DNA from: Epiperipatus broadwayi
Lineage: Eukaryota; Onychophora; Udeonychophora; Euonychophora; Peripatidae
DNA: 64,000 nucleotides
Assembly (NCBI GenBank): GCA_028023455.1
Contig: JAQFVV010012420.1
Coordinates: 8,885,194-8,949,193 of the forward strand
Reading direction: 5' to 3'
Positions 23,392 to 37,229 of this stretch are shown piece after piece (position 1 is the stretch's first letter; the number at the start of each line of letters is the position of its first letter). A model generated the notes under the pieces. That model was not told the origin of the DNA. It saw only the letters and a list, made by a program, of their open reading frames with translations, and searched no databases. Both the position numbers and the translations under genes were made by a program.

Positions 23392-26300
23392 GGAATATTT
23401 AACTAAAAATTAAACTTTTCTAAAGACATTCAACACACATATTAGATGATGGAAATAGTACAATATAAAAATACAGCTAGAACACCATCATCACAAACCT
23501 TCAGAAAATCCTAAGTTACAATCTCTATTAAATATAGACAACATCAACAAGAGAGAGACTAGTTCAATGATCTCTTTAAAATTTACTGACAAGATTAAAT
23601 ATACTCAATACAAGAGAAATATAATGCTATAATCTTTTTTAAAAATAGCAACAATTAACTGATGTGTAAAACCATTAAATTAATAATTAGTGCTAAATAT
23701 AGCTTTATAAAAAAATTATGACATAAAAATAAATAATAAAAATACATCAACTTCAACCTCTATCAGCTTTTACATATACATTCAAAATAAATAACTTCAT
23801 AATAGGAATAAATATAATGCATTTAAATATAGCATTATCAAACTATAAATATTCTGAAACTTTTGATAATCTGCTTCATAAATGATTTATAAAAAAATCA
23901 TACCAAATAAAAATGCATAATATAATAATGACATATGCATTATACAATATCATGAATATTTAAACATACAAACTATATTCTTTTTTAGAGAAATAAAAGG
24001 AAAAATTCTTCATCTTGGTTTCGACCATTTGACAGGATATAGTCACTGTAAATTAAGTTCTGAAGATATTGTAGATTTCCAGCTTGTTGTAACACAAAAT
24101 AATCAAATTATATGCATAATAAAATTAAGCAAAAATCTTTATAGATGCTAGCACAAATTCATATGGCCATTTAAATTGATGAAATATACTTCTGGAATAA
24201 AATCATAAATAATGATGCATAATTAATATAATATATTAATTATTTAGCTCTTTTGAAAGCGTATTTTTGGTGATTGACATTAGGAGCAATTTTTTTTAAA
24301 AAGTCACATTTTATAATAGAATGGACTTCTCATAATAATACTAAAAAGAAAGATGTTTTATAATAAACAGAAAATTTTATAATAAACTTTGATAATAATA
24401 ATTTAGGAGCATTCACATTTTTTATTAATGATATGTAAGAGAATGTATTCTAGCTTTCAATGAAGAGCAATATTTTTTAAATAATAATAAATTCAGTAAT
24501 AAATTTTCCATTAATATTTTAGGAATATTATATTTGCCAGCGCATAATATAATATAATAGATTTCCATAAATAGTACAAAGCTAATAAGCTTAACTTCAA
24601 TACATGAGGAAAATATATTTACTTGCTTTATTTTCAAGTAGACATAATAATGATATTTAGTGAGCAAATCATTTTACATCTTTACTAATAATAATAAATG
24701 TCATTTTAAAGATAATAACTTTTAAAATAATTTGTCTTTTTCATAAATGAATATTATCCTTTTAAATAAATATTTCATGATAATAACAATTAATATTATG
24801 TAATTTAAAAATCATTCATTCCTAATGAATAAGTGTTCAAATAATATAAGTTAAAATAAGTTAAATATTTCCTTATTGAAATATATAACTTCAGGTAAAA
24901 TATTTATAAAATATATATTATTACAAGAACAAGAATAATAGAATCAATGAAAGTTCTTACATAACAGAAATGATAATGCTACTTTATTCTGAAATCCATC
25001 AAAGCACATAACACTAATAAAATGGTTTAATTACTTGTTGAATATTCTGCTGGCTTTTCCATAATGTACTTCCTGAAACATAATTTTAAGCAATGGAAGT
25101 TTATCAGTTTAAAAATTGAGCCTGCATGAAGTTAATTTTGTAAATCATTCTTTTAACTTCAAATGAAAATAAAAATTATTTAAAAGCAATTAAAACTTAG
25201 TTGAATCAGAAAAATTGAACAAGTTAAAAATCAGCAAGCAAGTGAGCAAGTGTGTGAAAGTGTATTCACTAGGCAATGTTAATAAATAGAAATAAAATGA
25301 ATATAATTAATAGACAAGCTGCTAACAGTAAAATTCGGGATTCATGAGATTTGAGTTAATGACATTTGCTTTCATTTTGTTTTTTGAATTTAACAGCAGT
25401 TGAGGCAGGTTAAGGAATTAACTGAAAGTACTTCTGTGAATTGAAAGATTGTATATAATAATTACCATTTTATTTTTATTGTTTTATATATATATAATCA
25501 AAATTACCCCAAATTCACAACTAACCCAGATTAGCCAAAAAAAAACAACAACTTTAAAACACAACCAATGGTTTCACTACTACAAGCAGAATTCTCAACT
25601 GTAAAGGACTACAAGATAACAATAAATTTATACTAAAACTTTCCCACAATTCCACTTATATCCCACATACCCTTAATATTAAAAGAAATTTTTAATAAGT
25701 TAATTGCTTCAGAATCATAAATTTTTAATAATAAAGATTCTTTAATTTTTCTTTTTATGATTCAACTAAAAACATAACTCATTATCCAAAAGTGTTATTA
25801 GCCAAAATACTATGTATACTAATTTAAAACAAGAAGATCAAAAGTAATTACTGAGTTTATAGTTTAACTTATATGACTATTTTAATGTAAGTTCAAGATA
25901 TACTACTATAACTCTAACCTTGCCTATAAATGAATTTATAATAATAATAATCTAGATCATTATAGGACCAATGAGACTAAAAGTTGATAAGTATTTTATT
26001 TGGTAAATAGATAATTCAATAAATAAAAATCGATTGTTTGATGAATAGGTAATTTGGAATATTTGACTCAATATCTCATAAATAATATAATTTGTAGAAT
26101 AAATAAATCAAATAATGCATTGATTAATAATAATATATAAGTTTATTAAGAAAATAACATGAATTAAGTTCAACAATTATAATTTTAAAATAATCCATTG
26201 TATCATTATAATCTATTCAGGATATATTGCAATAACTAAATTGTGATTTACACATGAAATATTATTTAAACATTTATATTTCACAATTTCAACAAAGGAT

Positions 26301-26409
26301 TAGTACATTCAGTCTCTCATGAAATAGAAAAAATTCTCTATATATATCGTTCCATTTCTTATAATCATTTTCCAATAACTTATATGACCATAATGTTATC
26401 AAAAATATA
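23392..26409. other. Intron sequence without recognised features
   Basis: AT-rich; several ATAATAATA runs. The - strand open frame 24425-24667 is low-complexity with no motif. Confidence 0.5.
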
Positions 26410-27430
26410 TAAACACTTAATCAATCAAATTATACATAACTCAAAATAATAGACAACTGGTTTGTATGAAATTTAATTTAATATCAAATTCGTTCATAAA
26501 TAAACCTTCTCAATATGCCATTGTTAAAATTAATCATGTGACAATAAACAATCTACAGCTTTATATACTCTCTAGTAGTCATCACTAGAAATAAACCCAT
26601 GAAAAAATAAAAAATATTATTTTTATAAATTTATACATATGTATACATCCATTGTACATTTTCTTATTTATCTTTTTCTTTCTTATATAATAATAAATTA
26701 TATAATAAATTGTGAAGAAAATATAAAGATAATAAAGTATACTAAAAATTTTAAAGAAAGAAAATATTATAGAACATTATATATACAAGAAAACATAGAT
26801 AAATGCATTAATATGGTCAATGGTTTGATAAAATTGGGAGGGAAATGATCAATGTTAGATAATTGGAAGCTGTCATGTGTAAAAATATATAGGCATCTAT
26901 ATATTGATATGTATTGATAGTATAAGACAGGAATTGTTTGTTGATTGATAGATAGTAGTTGTAAGATAGAAAAAAATAAGAGAATATATAATGGATGTGT
27001 GTGTATATATATATATATTAATATGGTCAATGGTTTGATAAAATTGGGAGTGAAATTGTCAATATTAGAAAATAAAAAGCTATAATATATATGAATGTAT
27101 TGATAGGAGAAAGGGGGAGTTGTTTCTTTGATGATAGATAGTAGGTATAATAAAGAAAAAGATGAATAAGAAAATTTGTAATGGATGTTTACATATGTGT
27201 AAATTTAAAAATAATATTTTTTATTTTTTCATGGGTTTATTAGTAGTGATGACCAACTGGAGAGTGTATAAAGCTGTAGAATGTTTATTGTCACATGATT
27301 GATTTTAAAAATGGAATCTTGGGAAAGTTCATTTGTGAACGAAAATTGTTGTGATGTTATTATATTAAATTCCATACGAATCAGTTGTCTATTATTTCAA
27401 GTTATGCATAATTTGATTGATTAAGTGTAT
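26410..27430. repeat. Long inverted repeat with internal tandem duplication (probable paired PLE 3' ends)
   Basis: The outer arms (about 26410-26720 and 27140-27430) are inverted copies: TAAACACTTAATCAATCAAA at the left end matches TTTGATTGATTAAGTGTA at the right end, and CCCATGAAAAAATAAAAAAT recurs inverted. Between them is a direct duplication with a period of about 209 bp (TTAATATGGTCAATGGTTTG at about 26809 and 27018). Each arm carries, pointing outward, a decayed TTGAGAA/TTGGGAA, hairpin, GAAA motif like the hammerhead-like tails elsewhere in the window. No endonuclease coding remains, so assignment to PLE is inferred. Confidence 0.75.
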
Positions 27431-28109
27431 GTATATATATATATATTAGATCAAGTAAAACTTTCATCACAATTGCTTACATATAATCAAAATAAAAATT
27501 TAAATGTTAATTACACTTTTAATTTTAAATTACTTTACTAAAATATCTCCAACAATTCTCAAAGAGAAACTATTATATTATTTATCAGGCTTGTCAATTA
27601 TTAGATGGTGAGGATTTTAGTTTTCTCCCCATTTTACTTTATACTCAATCACCAATAACAGGAAAACTACTAGCTGGCTAACAGAAAAAAACCTCTAAAT
27701 TAATGTAAAATCTGAAAAATATTTCTAAGTTTTAAACTCTATGCCATAGCATAGTAAGTTGATGTGGTAGTCTCGATATCATCTATCTGCCATTTCTACA
27801 ATTGGAATTCTAATCCTGGACAAATAAACTTGAAGATTTTTTTAATTAGGCTTGGGAATTTTCTTTCATATCACCAAACTAGATTATGTAAAACAGGTTT
27901 TTTTTACATTTTAATACATATATAGTGACAATTTGTATTATTTTCTTTTTTATCATTATCATTAAAATTAATATTTGCATAAATATTATATATTATTACT
28001 GTTTGCGTTGTTTCATTGATATTTGACTGCTGCTTTTATATTTTTCTTGTGTTGTTGTCATTGTTTTACTCATAAAAGTTTGAGTATAAATTATTTATGC
28101 ATTTTTTAG

Positions 28110-28227
28110 CCAAGCAAGCAAAATGGAAGATCGTTGAAAAGAAGAGCCCAAGAATTTCTTTTAAAATGGTCTTTCTTTGGTGCCAGAATGATGCACAACA
28201 TGACTCTAAATAATGCTTCTAGTTTTG
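28110..28227 (+). CDS. RFX6: RFX6-like exon ([21 protein letters not shown]...)
   Basis: This 118-nt exon follows ATTTTTTAG and ends at TTTTG/GTAAAG. It encodes [16 protein letters not shown], then [17 protein letters not shown] and NNASSF, plus one nucleotide of a Gly codon. SKQNGRSLK and [11 protein letters not shown] are near-identical to the vertebrate RFX6 sequence as I recall it. It is the best conserved exon of the set. The open frame runs on to 28406, but that extension is low-complexity intron sequence. The Gly codon split here is completed 27 kb downstream at 55403, giving the family's SSFG-SFHL junction. The intron after it holds most of the mobile elements in the window. Confidence 0.95.
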
Positions 28228-28894
28228 GTAAAGTATTTTTAAAAATTAAAATGATCTTTCTTAAAATAATTGTAAATAACTTTTTATTGTTGTTTAACAA
28301 AATATTTTATGCCATTTGTTATATTGGGCATATTTATACTCTGCATTTAGATAATCTCTTTTGTATGAATATAAACTTTTTAATTTTCCTTCCCTTGATA
28401 GGTTAATAAGCAAGCTATTAAAATGACCAATTTCATTCCATATAATAGTTTGGGGTACTTTTTGTTGCTTATTTGTTTACTCTCTCTCTCTTAAATTGAA
28501 CCTGAAACTTTCATTAGCCAACAACTATTATACCACTGGCTTTATAAATCACCTAATATATGGAATTGAATTACATTAATTCAAAAAGTTAAACATCATT
28601 GTAAATCATCAATAAGATCTCCTGACATCACAAGTTACATTACTGATAGTTATGGTGTTGTTTATGTTTGTATATATACTATATATACCAATTGAAATAT
28701 CAGAAGTCGTTGGCACATTAATAATATCCATTTTTTAAAAAGTGTATTTTTTAAAGTTAGGAAAAAGTCAGATATTAGATGATATTGTTATCAAATTTTG
28801 TGTTTAGCCACGTCATCTTTTGACAAGCTGAGCCTTTAAAACAGAAGTCATAGGAATGATAAGTATAATTTCTATATGTAAATAGGTAACATAC
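28228..28894. other. Start of the 27 kb intron, no recognised features
   Basis: AT-rich sequence following the donor at 28228; the open frame continuing from the exon is intronic. Confidence 0.5.
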
Positions 28895-29110
28895 ATTAAG
28901 GCTATAACCTTAAGACTATGCACCTAGATGCTACAATAGGGACCTCTACAAATCTTAACACAAGATTAACAACTTTAAAAGATAAGAGTGGCCAAATGGC
29001 CACTCTTATCTTCAATTTACTTTCTAATTATATAGTTAAATCTAAAGCATTTTGATTTGAGAGCATGAAGCTATTAACTACTTCACTGATTAAGTCCACA
29101 ATTTCTATTC
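28895..29110 (+). repeat. Repeat family C, copy 1, with perfect 16-bp hairpin
   Basis: Begins with the AAGGCTATAACCTTAAGAC motif also at 22010. At 28979-29012 it has a perfect 16-bp inverted repeat, AAGATAAGAGTGGCCA with a 2-nt loop. It is followed by AAGCATTTTGATTTGAGAG and ATGAAGCTATTAACTACTTC, which match 36670-36730. No coding. Confidence 0.65.
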
Positions 29111-29540
29111 AAGCTAACATACATGAAATGTAAATAAAAGATAAAATAAACTTTTGAATAACTGGCTTTTAAGCAAAAAGTATTTCAATATTTTCTTATA
29201 GAGAAATAGTATAGAAGCTTAAATTGTTTTACCCCCTAATTAAGAATATCTAATTACCTATTTTCTGGTGTTGGTTATGATTGTCTTTATAATAAAATAT
29301 ATATTTCTTTTATACTATATAAATATGTAATTTACATAGAATTGAACTCAAATATGCTCTCATTTGAAAATTATACTAATAAATTTCATAAAACATAAAA
29401 CTTATCGGTGCATTTTTTATTATGCAATATACTTTACAGATGAAATTACATAATATGTACCAATAACCAGAAGAAAACCTAATAAAGAAAAAATAAAATA
29501 TATGTCATTATTATAGAAATTAAATAAACCATGAAGAATA

Positions 29541-30530
29541 TATTATAACGTTTGGGGTGTTTTTGATATGGGAGTCTTACCATATCTGCCGTACAAGGGT
29601 GCCACCAGGCCATTCGAACCTGAAAAATTTATATAGTAGACAGATACTTACAGTTAAGATCCAATTTTTTAAATAAATATGGCTGAAATGCCAGTCACTA
29701 ACTCGTGGAGCAGCAGAGGTAATATATATTTTATTATAAAAAAAGAAAGATAATAAAAAAATAAAAATAAACCACTGCCAGATTAACAATACACAGAAAC
29801 ATTTATTTTTACACATATATAAAATTTAGAATTATTTTAGTATAATTTTTGCTTTATAATTTGATTTACATTTTAACTTTTGATTTTATAAGTTTGCACA
29901 AATGAATTTATTAATATATTATTAGAGTATCGAGTATGGATAGACTACATAGATTGCACTTGAAAAATAAAATATTCTATATCCCTTATTTAACCCTAGA
30001 CCAAAAGTTCACAGTCAAACTAATGCCAATCTATCTGATATATCAATGTATTCAATGCAGCATGAATACGTCGGCACAATACTGTACTGTCAAAAATATA
30101 CATCTGAACAGCACAGTTATAGAGAAGAAATGTCTCTCATTCAGTACAGGAATACTTCATCTGTTTGGAGAGAATAATAAAAAAAGAAAAAACTCCATAG
30201 GAAGTGATTGCGGTCCTTTTTGCCGTCTTACTATCCCATTCCATAGGCTAAAGGGTGATCCAAGTAGCAGGGAATACCATCTGCTTCTGATGGTCAGTAA
30301 GAAATGGGACTTATTTTGCCCAAGTGTGGCATATAATGTGATCCTGCACATAGTGGATCTTCATGCTACATTTACTAATTACACCAATACAACCAACCCA
30401 TAAACCCAATTTAACTGCAAAACAAATAACCTAAGATCATCCTCCCTTTAATTAAACTAACATAACTTTACGATTTATGCAGCCATTTATGCATGACTTA
30501 AATTTAACATGATTTAATTAAAAGTTTTAG
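29541..30530 (+). repeat. Dispersed repeat family A, copy 2
   Basis: The longest copy fully inside the window. It starts after TATTATAA with GGGGTGTTTTTGATAT and includes the core at 29582-29647 with a TATA-like and a GGTTCGAAT-like box on the - strand. It matches copy 1 to at least 30530. It contains an open frame (29936-30403) with no recognisable domain; I do not regard that as a gene. Confidence 0.85.
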
Positions 30531-32284
30531 CTTAATGTGAAAAAAACAAAAAAACATAGACACTTAATAGAACGGAAAAATTAAATTAATGGAAATGATT
30601 TTAAAACTACATATGATAAAAATAATTATTAATGATTTAATTTGAGTCAGATAGGAATTTATATATCTATTTAAATATTGGAAATATTTATACATAATGT
30701 TCATGAATTATATATATAGTTCTTACAGTTTAAAAGTCCATCCTTAATAGTTGCTTGTAATTTGGATCCAGTATTAATTCCCATGACATCCTGGGGAGAC
30801 CAATATGCTGTTCACCATTCTATTGGTATTCATCCAGAGGTCCTTTACTCTAGCTGGTATAGTTCTTTGCTTGATTTTATTGCAGGACCTTGGTGGCCTG
30901 GGATCTGCAGTATAGGAAAACGATATTTCATTTTTCTTTTGGAAAAACTTAAGGGATTGAAAGTGCATTTTTCAATCCCTTCTTATTCAACTCTCCCAAA
31001 ATTTAAAACTGCAAACTCAAACTAAAAAATGAAAAAAACTGACTTTTATTTCAAATATTTTTGTTTTTATATCAAACCTCTGGATTAACTGAACATGACA
31101 TCATGATGATGATTATTCCACTGTGGTATGTTTCCTGAGGGATTTTTTATTGGCTATTCTGTTTTTTTTTGTTTTTCTCTCCTATCTGACCTTTAATTAT
31201 AAATTTTGAGATGCCCATAGGCTAGTTTGCTTTGACTAATTAAAAATAATCATTTCCATTTTTAGCCTTTTTACACAATAGTAAGTAATTAAATTTTGTA
31301 CATTCTTAAAGATATATTTTTATCTTTAAATCTTTTAAGTTTTGGGGGAAATTTAGTTTTAAAATACTTTTTTCTTTCTTTAATAAAGTTTTCTTTTAAT
31401 AATTTTTAATCTGTGCAATTTTATATATATATGAGTTTAGATAACTATTAATTTTTAATTTTTAAAAACAAATTTTTATTTGCAAACTTTTTATTTTTAA
31501 TTTCTAATTTTATTTATAATAATGTAACAGCATGTGTGCCTGTTACATATCAGTAAACTTGCTTAAAAAAAAATAAACAAAAAAAATTTTTTTTACTTAG
31601 GGTTAATAATTACACTACACGATTAACAACACCAATTTATGAAGACATTCATTAGAAATTTTACAAAAAGAGATTACATATAAAAAAAATGTTGACTATC
31701 ATTTTCCTATAAACCATCCATGCTTACATCTCCCCCCCCCCAAGAGTTCTCTTTTCTTTACATTTCATTTTTAACACACAGCATGACAAGCAAATTATTT
31801 ATTTAAGGACGTTGCATTGGAGTAAATACCTTTTAAGAAATAATGAGTTTATACATGTATATTTGCACCACAATTATATATACCACCAACTTATTTATGA
31901 TTAATTGAAATGCTTAAATAGGGTTACACTGAGGTAGATTCCCCAAAAGACACTCATCGTGAGGTGCCACATTTACAATCATAAACTTACATGGCTGTGT
32001 GTGCCTATACACTTTAAAGCATAATATTTTTTTTTTAAAAAAAAACTTATACTAATTGCAACCTTTTGACTTTTTCTTTTTTTTTTTTTTTTTACAAAAA
32101 TTACAATTTAAAATTATTAATATATTTTCTTTCTCATGTTTAATATGTGCTATTTCTTTCTGGCAGTGCTTTTATAAGATTTAAAGTATATGGCTTTATG
32201 TATTTAGATAAAAATATTTCATTTTAAAAAAATTTAATCAGAGTACTCATGGTTTATTATACATTGTGCCATGTTGGGAGTCCA
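30531..32284. other. Sequence between two family A copies
   Basis: Slightly richer in G+C near 30760-30985. This part includes an open frame with no known domain and a perfect 12-bp hairpin at 30951-30981 (AAGGGATTGAAA, 7-nt loop). The rest is AT-rich with a C10 run at 31731-31740 and poly-A/T tracts. Confidence 0.45.
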
Positions 32285-32768
32285 ATTATAATGGTTGGGG
32301 TGTTTTTGATATTTGAGACTTACCGTATCTGCCATACAAGGGTGCCACCAAGCCATTCGAATCTGGAAAATTTATATAGTAGGCAGATACTTACAGTAAG
32401 ATCCAAAATTCAAATAAGTACGACCAAAATGCCTCAGTAACTAGCTCACGGAGCAGCAGAGATAATGTATACCTTATTTTTAAAGAAAGGAGAATAATAA
32501 AAAATAATAATGAACCACTGCCAGATTAACAATACACAGATACCTTTATTTAGCACATAAATAAAATTTACATTTTTTTTAGTGTAACTTTTACTTTAGA
32601 ATTTAATTTACATTTTAACTTTTTATTTTAGAAGTTCACACAGATGAATTCATTAATATTTTATTAGAGTGTTGAGTATGGATAGACTACATAGATTGCA
32701 CTTGAAAAAGAAAATATTCTATATCCCTTATTTAATCCTAGGCCAAAAGTTTGCAGTCAAAACATGCT
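32285..32768 (+). repeat. Dispersed repeat family A, copy 3 (3' truncated)
   Basis: Matches the first half of copy 2 from ATTATAATGGTTGGGGTG to CAGTCAAA, including the core at 32325-32390 and the tract before GGATAGACTACATAG. It then stops abruptly. Same orientation as copy 2, about 1.75 kb downstream. Confidence 0.85.
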
Positions 32769-33994
32769 GTTACAATATATATATTTAACAATAAAATAAT
32801 TTATTTAGCAAAGAAATAAAATGTAGGTGAAGAATTTTAGCTTGCTTTTATTTAATGCAATTCTTACTATAAATGTATTTCTTTTTGTAATTTCATTTCT
32901 GATTATTTTTGGTTTTAGTTTTTATTTAATATATTTTCTGCAGTAAAGTCCAATAATAATTATTTTTATTGCTAAATATATTTTATCATATTGTATTTAC
33001 AATTCTTGACATAAATTCTATAATGGTAATGTACATTTTGTTTATAAATTTGTTGTTTTGTTTTTTTTTTGGTCCTTGGTATGCACTATATAGTTCTATC
33101 TATTGGTTATATTGCCCACTGTAGGAGTTTTACTTTTCACATTTAATTTTTTTAATCAGTATTAAGATCATAATTTTCTTTGCTAATAAAACTTTAAATA
33201 ATTTAGACATTGATTTATATATTTGACCTAAAATGTTAAATAAAACATAATTGAAAAGCTTTGTTGCTCAGAAATTCATAAGAAATCTGAGTGCCAAAAT
33301 TGGAACTGATATTAAATTGTGTTAAATTTGGTAGGCATTGAAAATATTTATCCAATATCAAAATTTTTTTATTCCTCTAAAGATTTATGAGTATTTCTAT
33401 AAAATTGTTCAATTTTTATTTCTGCATTAGAAGCAAATAAACATTAAAGGCATTTTTTCAAATTGCAGCTTCCAAATATAATGCCTGTTTAAGTGTTTTA
33501 ATTCTTTTTAGCATCTCATTTTGTCTCTGAGGTTTATTTAACATTGTAGATTTACAAGCAGTTAGATGATCGCATGTGCAGTTCTCTTGGCTATCATGGC
33601 AGTGTTTCATTTCAAATTATCAAACAATTTTCCCCACCTATTTTATTTTCCTTATTTAAAGCTGAATAACTTGCTCACTTATAAGCCATTTTATTAATAG
33701 TTCTAATACAAAGGGATGGGTATGTGTTTACATTAAATGATTTTGGACAAAAGTATTTGAGTGTATAAGACTTATCCATTTATCTCTTTTGATGCATTTA
33801 TAAAATTATAAAAAAATCAAACAAATCCACCTTTCTTTTTATCATTTTAATGCTTATTTTATTAAATTAAAATTAATCCATCTAATAGTTTTGATTGCCC
33901 AGCAATCTCCTCAGAACTACAAAACATATATAAGTTCATAAATATACAAAGATCATCTAAACATACATTATATCTATTATATTTAAATGCAGGT
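32769..33994. other. Intron sequence without recognised features
   Basis: AT-rich; no coding or repeat structure recognised. Confidence 0.5.
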
Positions 33995-34245
33995 ATAGAA
34001 GGCTGAAGAGTTGAATGGTGGAGTAGATTGAAGCCTGTCCATTAAAGTTTGAGAATTCGCTATCTTAATATAAACTGCAAACTGATTATATATATATGGT
34101 AGATAACGATCTGGACCACCTAATGAGTGCTGGTTCAGCATGATATATGTATATTGGAAACCATTTATCTTTTTCACATGAGTGTATAAGATAGAGTGAA
34201 TAGCTGAAGGGAGCTTGAAAGTCTAAGTTCAAATTTTCTATAATT
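33995..34245 (+). repeat. Dispersed repeat family B, copy 3
   Basis: Aligns with copy 2 from GGCTGAAGAGTTG to GAAAGTCTAAGTTC. Its 3' part has TAGCTGAAGGG (A-box-like) and AAGTTCAAAT (a decayed B box), supporting a tRNA-like 3' module in this family. Confidence 0.75.
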
Positions 34246-34309
34246 ACATCTATTAGTAAATGCCTTTTTTACATATATCTCATTGCATATATCTATATAT
34301 ACATGCATA

Positions 34310-35690
34310 CATACCAAATATATATATTCTTCATTTATACTATACTTACATATATTATCACTATTATATAAAATACATTAAAAAATAACCTTCAATATAT
34401 CTATTCCTAATATATACACATATACCTTAACCATATATACATACAGTAAACTATTCCCAACCTATACCACACCTATATCATTAATTAATATTATTATATA
34501 AGACAAATCAATAAGTCATTAATATCTATTAAATTATTTTTTAGCAATTAATATTATCATGCATATAAAAACTGCAAAATATAATCAATCTATAAAGTTA
34601 TAATCTATTATTTCTTTATTCATTTTTTTATTATCAATCTAAATATTCTTATATGAACTTTAAATTTAAAAGCACCAACCTTCTCCTTACTATTCAACTT
34701 TTCCAACTGTCACTAATTTGAATTTAAATTTACTTCTTCTAATTGTTATATACTAGCTCCCTCTTTTGATCTCTTCTAAATTTATTATTTGAAAATTATT
34801 ATTCCAATCCTAAATAAATCAAGAATGTTTTTATCTCAAGTAATGTAGTTTTAATATTATTTATAAGGATAGCTTCTTTGATTTTTCTTTTTCTTTTATC
34901 ATTTGTATATTGAATTATTTTAATACTAAACTTCTCAATGATAAAAATTCACCAGGTTATTTACATTCAATGGAGACAGGGAGTGTATTTGAGAAGAACA
35001 GTATTAAAATAATTCAATATACAAATGATAAAAGAGAAAGAAAAATCAAAGAAGCTATCCTTATAAATAATATTAAGCCATATTAAATAAAGATTTTAGG
35101 ATAAAAACACTCTTGATTTAATAATTTCAAATATTAAATTTAGAAGAGCTAAAAATTAGTTGAATAAAAAGTCAAAAGAGGGAGATGGTATATAACATTA
35201 AAAGAAGTAATTTTAAATTCAAATTAGTGGCAATTGGAAAAGCTGAATAGTAAGGAGAAGGTGGATACTGGAATTAGTTAAGTAATAAAATAAAAATAGT
35301 CTATAATAATTTATAATGGTTAATAAGTTTAATAATAATTTTAAATTTAAATTTCATATAGTTATATTTAGATTGATAATACAAAATTAATAAAGAAATA
35401 ATATAAACGTATAAGTTGATTATATTTTAGCAGTTTTTATATGCATGATAATATTAATTGATATAAAATAATTAATAGATATTAAGGACTTACTGATTTC
35501 ACTTATGTAATAATAATAATTAATGATATGAGTGTAGTATAGGTTGGGAATACTTTAGTACATATATACATATATGGTTAAGGAATATATGCATATATAT
35601 TTGATATAGATATATTAAAGGGTTTTTTATGTATTGTAAATAATAGGGATAATATATGTGAGTGTAGTTTAAATAATATATATATATTGT
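34310..35690. mobile_element. Inverted pair of PLE 3' ends
   Basis: Arms at about 34310-34925 and 35005-35690 are imperfect inverted repeats: CCAACCTTCTCCTTACTATT matches AATAGTAAGGAGAAGGTGG, and GGATAGCTTCTTTGATTTTT matches AAAAATCAAAGAAGCTATCC. The right arm reads on the + strand FEKNSIKIIQYTNDK then IKEAILIN, parallel to VKILETEKNN and IKEAILIY at the C-terminus of the GIY-YIG copy at 50.6-51.2 kb. So each arm is the last coding bases plus 3' flank of a 5'-truncated PLE, joined 5' end to 5' end around a short unique centre (34930-35000). Confidence 0.75.
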
Positions 35691-36489
35691 AAGTAACCAG
35701 TTTGGTGTATGTCACAGTATTTAAAAAAAATAAAAAAGTTTGTTAGTCTTGTTTAATTTTTATTTCACTTGATGTATGGATAATGGAAGTGTTGAAGTAT
35801 TAATATTAACCAGGTAACTATAGCAACTATACTATTCAAACAACATTCTTATTTATTATTAACATTTAGCATCAATTTATAAATCTGTTATAATCAATCT
35901 CAGTAAAAAAATATAAACAAGTGAATAAATAAATAGATTTTGGAAATAGTTAAGTGGATAAAAAAATCACTTGAAGAGAATTGATATTATTATTAAGTAT
36001 TACACATTTCAATTTCTGTTATTACAATCACTATAGCAACAGCTATTATAAAATTAAATGATTTATGTTTCATATATGTTTGTCCATAAATTAGTTATAA
36101 AAAATTGTTATTAAAAAACATATGTAAAAATATTTATATCATTAAAATGTATTGGAGTTATAAAAGGAATTCTTTATTTTGGTTTAAAATGGAAAAATAA
36201 TATTGAACTTATAAAATAGGATTTCATTTTCACTGAATCCAATTTTTTTTTTAATCTCCATTTCATTTACTAATTGGAGGCAAAATTTTTTTGAACAAAT
36301 TTTTCATCATTGAGTGAAATTTGAGTGATTTCCAACAGTCATCATGACAACAGTAACATCATCAAGAGTATCTTGTAAATAGAAAGAAGAGGCTGTAATT
36401 TAGGTTCTTGTAATTTTATCATTGCCAGCTCAGACACATTTAGATCTGTCTTTGAAAATTTATAAATTTTATTATTTAGGTGACTAATT
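35691..36489. other. Intron sequence without recognised features
   Basis: AT-rich, no coding or repeat structure recognised. Confidence 0.5.
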
Positions 36490-37216
<727 letters not shown>

Positions 37217-37229
37217 GAAATTTTTTTTA

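Noticed and set aside
28134-28406. 90-codon frame starting at the Met within MKRRAQEF
   Set aside because: Only the part to 28227 is exon; the rest reads through a donor site into low-complexity intron.
29936-30403. 155-codon + strand open frame
   Set aside because: It lies wholly inside family A copy 2, has no recognisable domain, and the matching part of copy 1 shows no sign of a conserved frame.
30762-31025. 87-codon + strand open frame
   Set aside because: No domain and no splice context; the composition is unusual, so the region is listed as a finding but not called as a gene.
29541-32768. Family A copies 2 and 3 as LTRs of one element
   Set aside because: Same orientation, but copy 3 covers only the first half of copy 2, has no TG..CA ends, and no gag, pol, primer site or polypurine tract lies between them.
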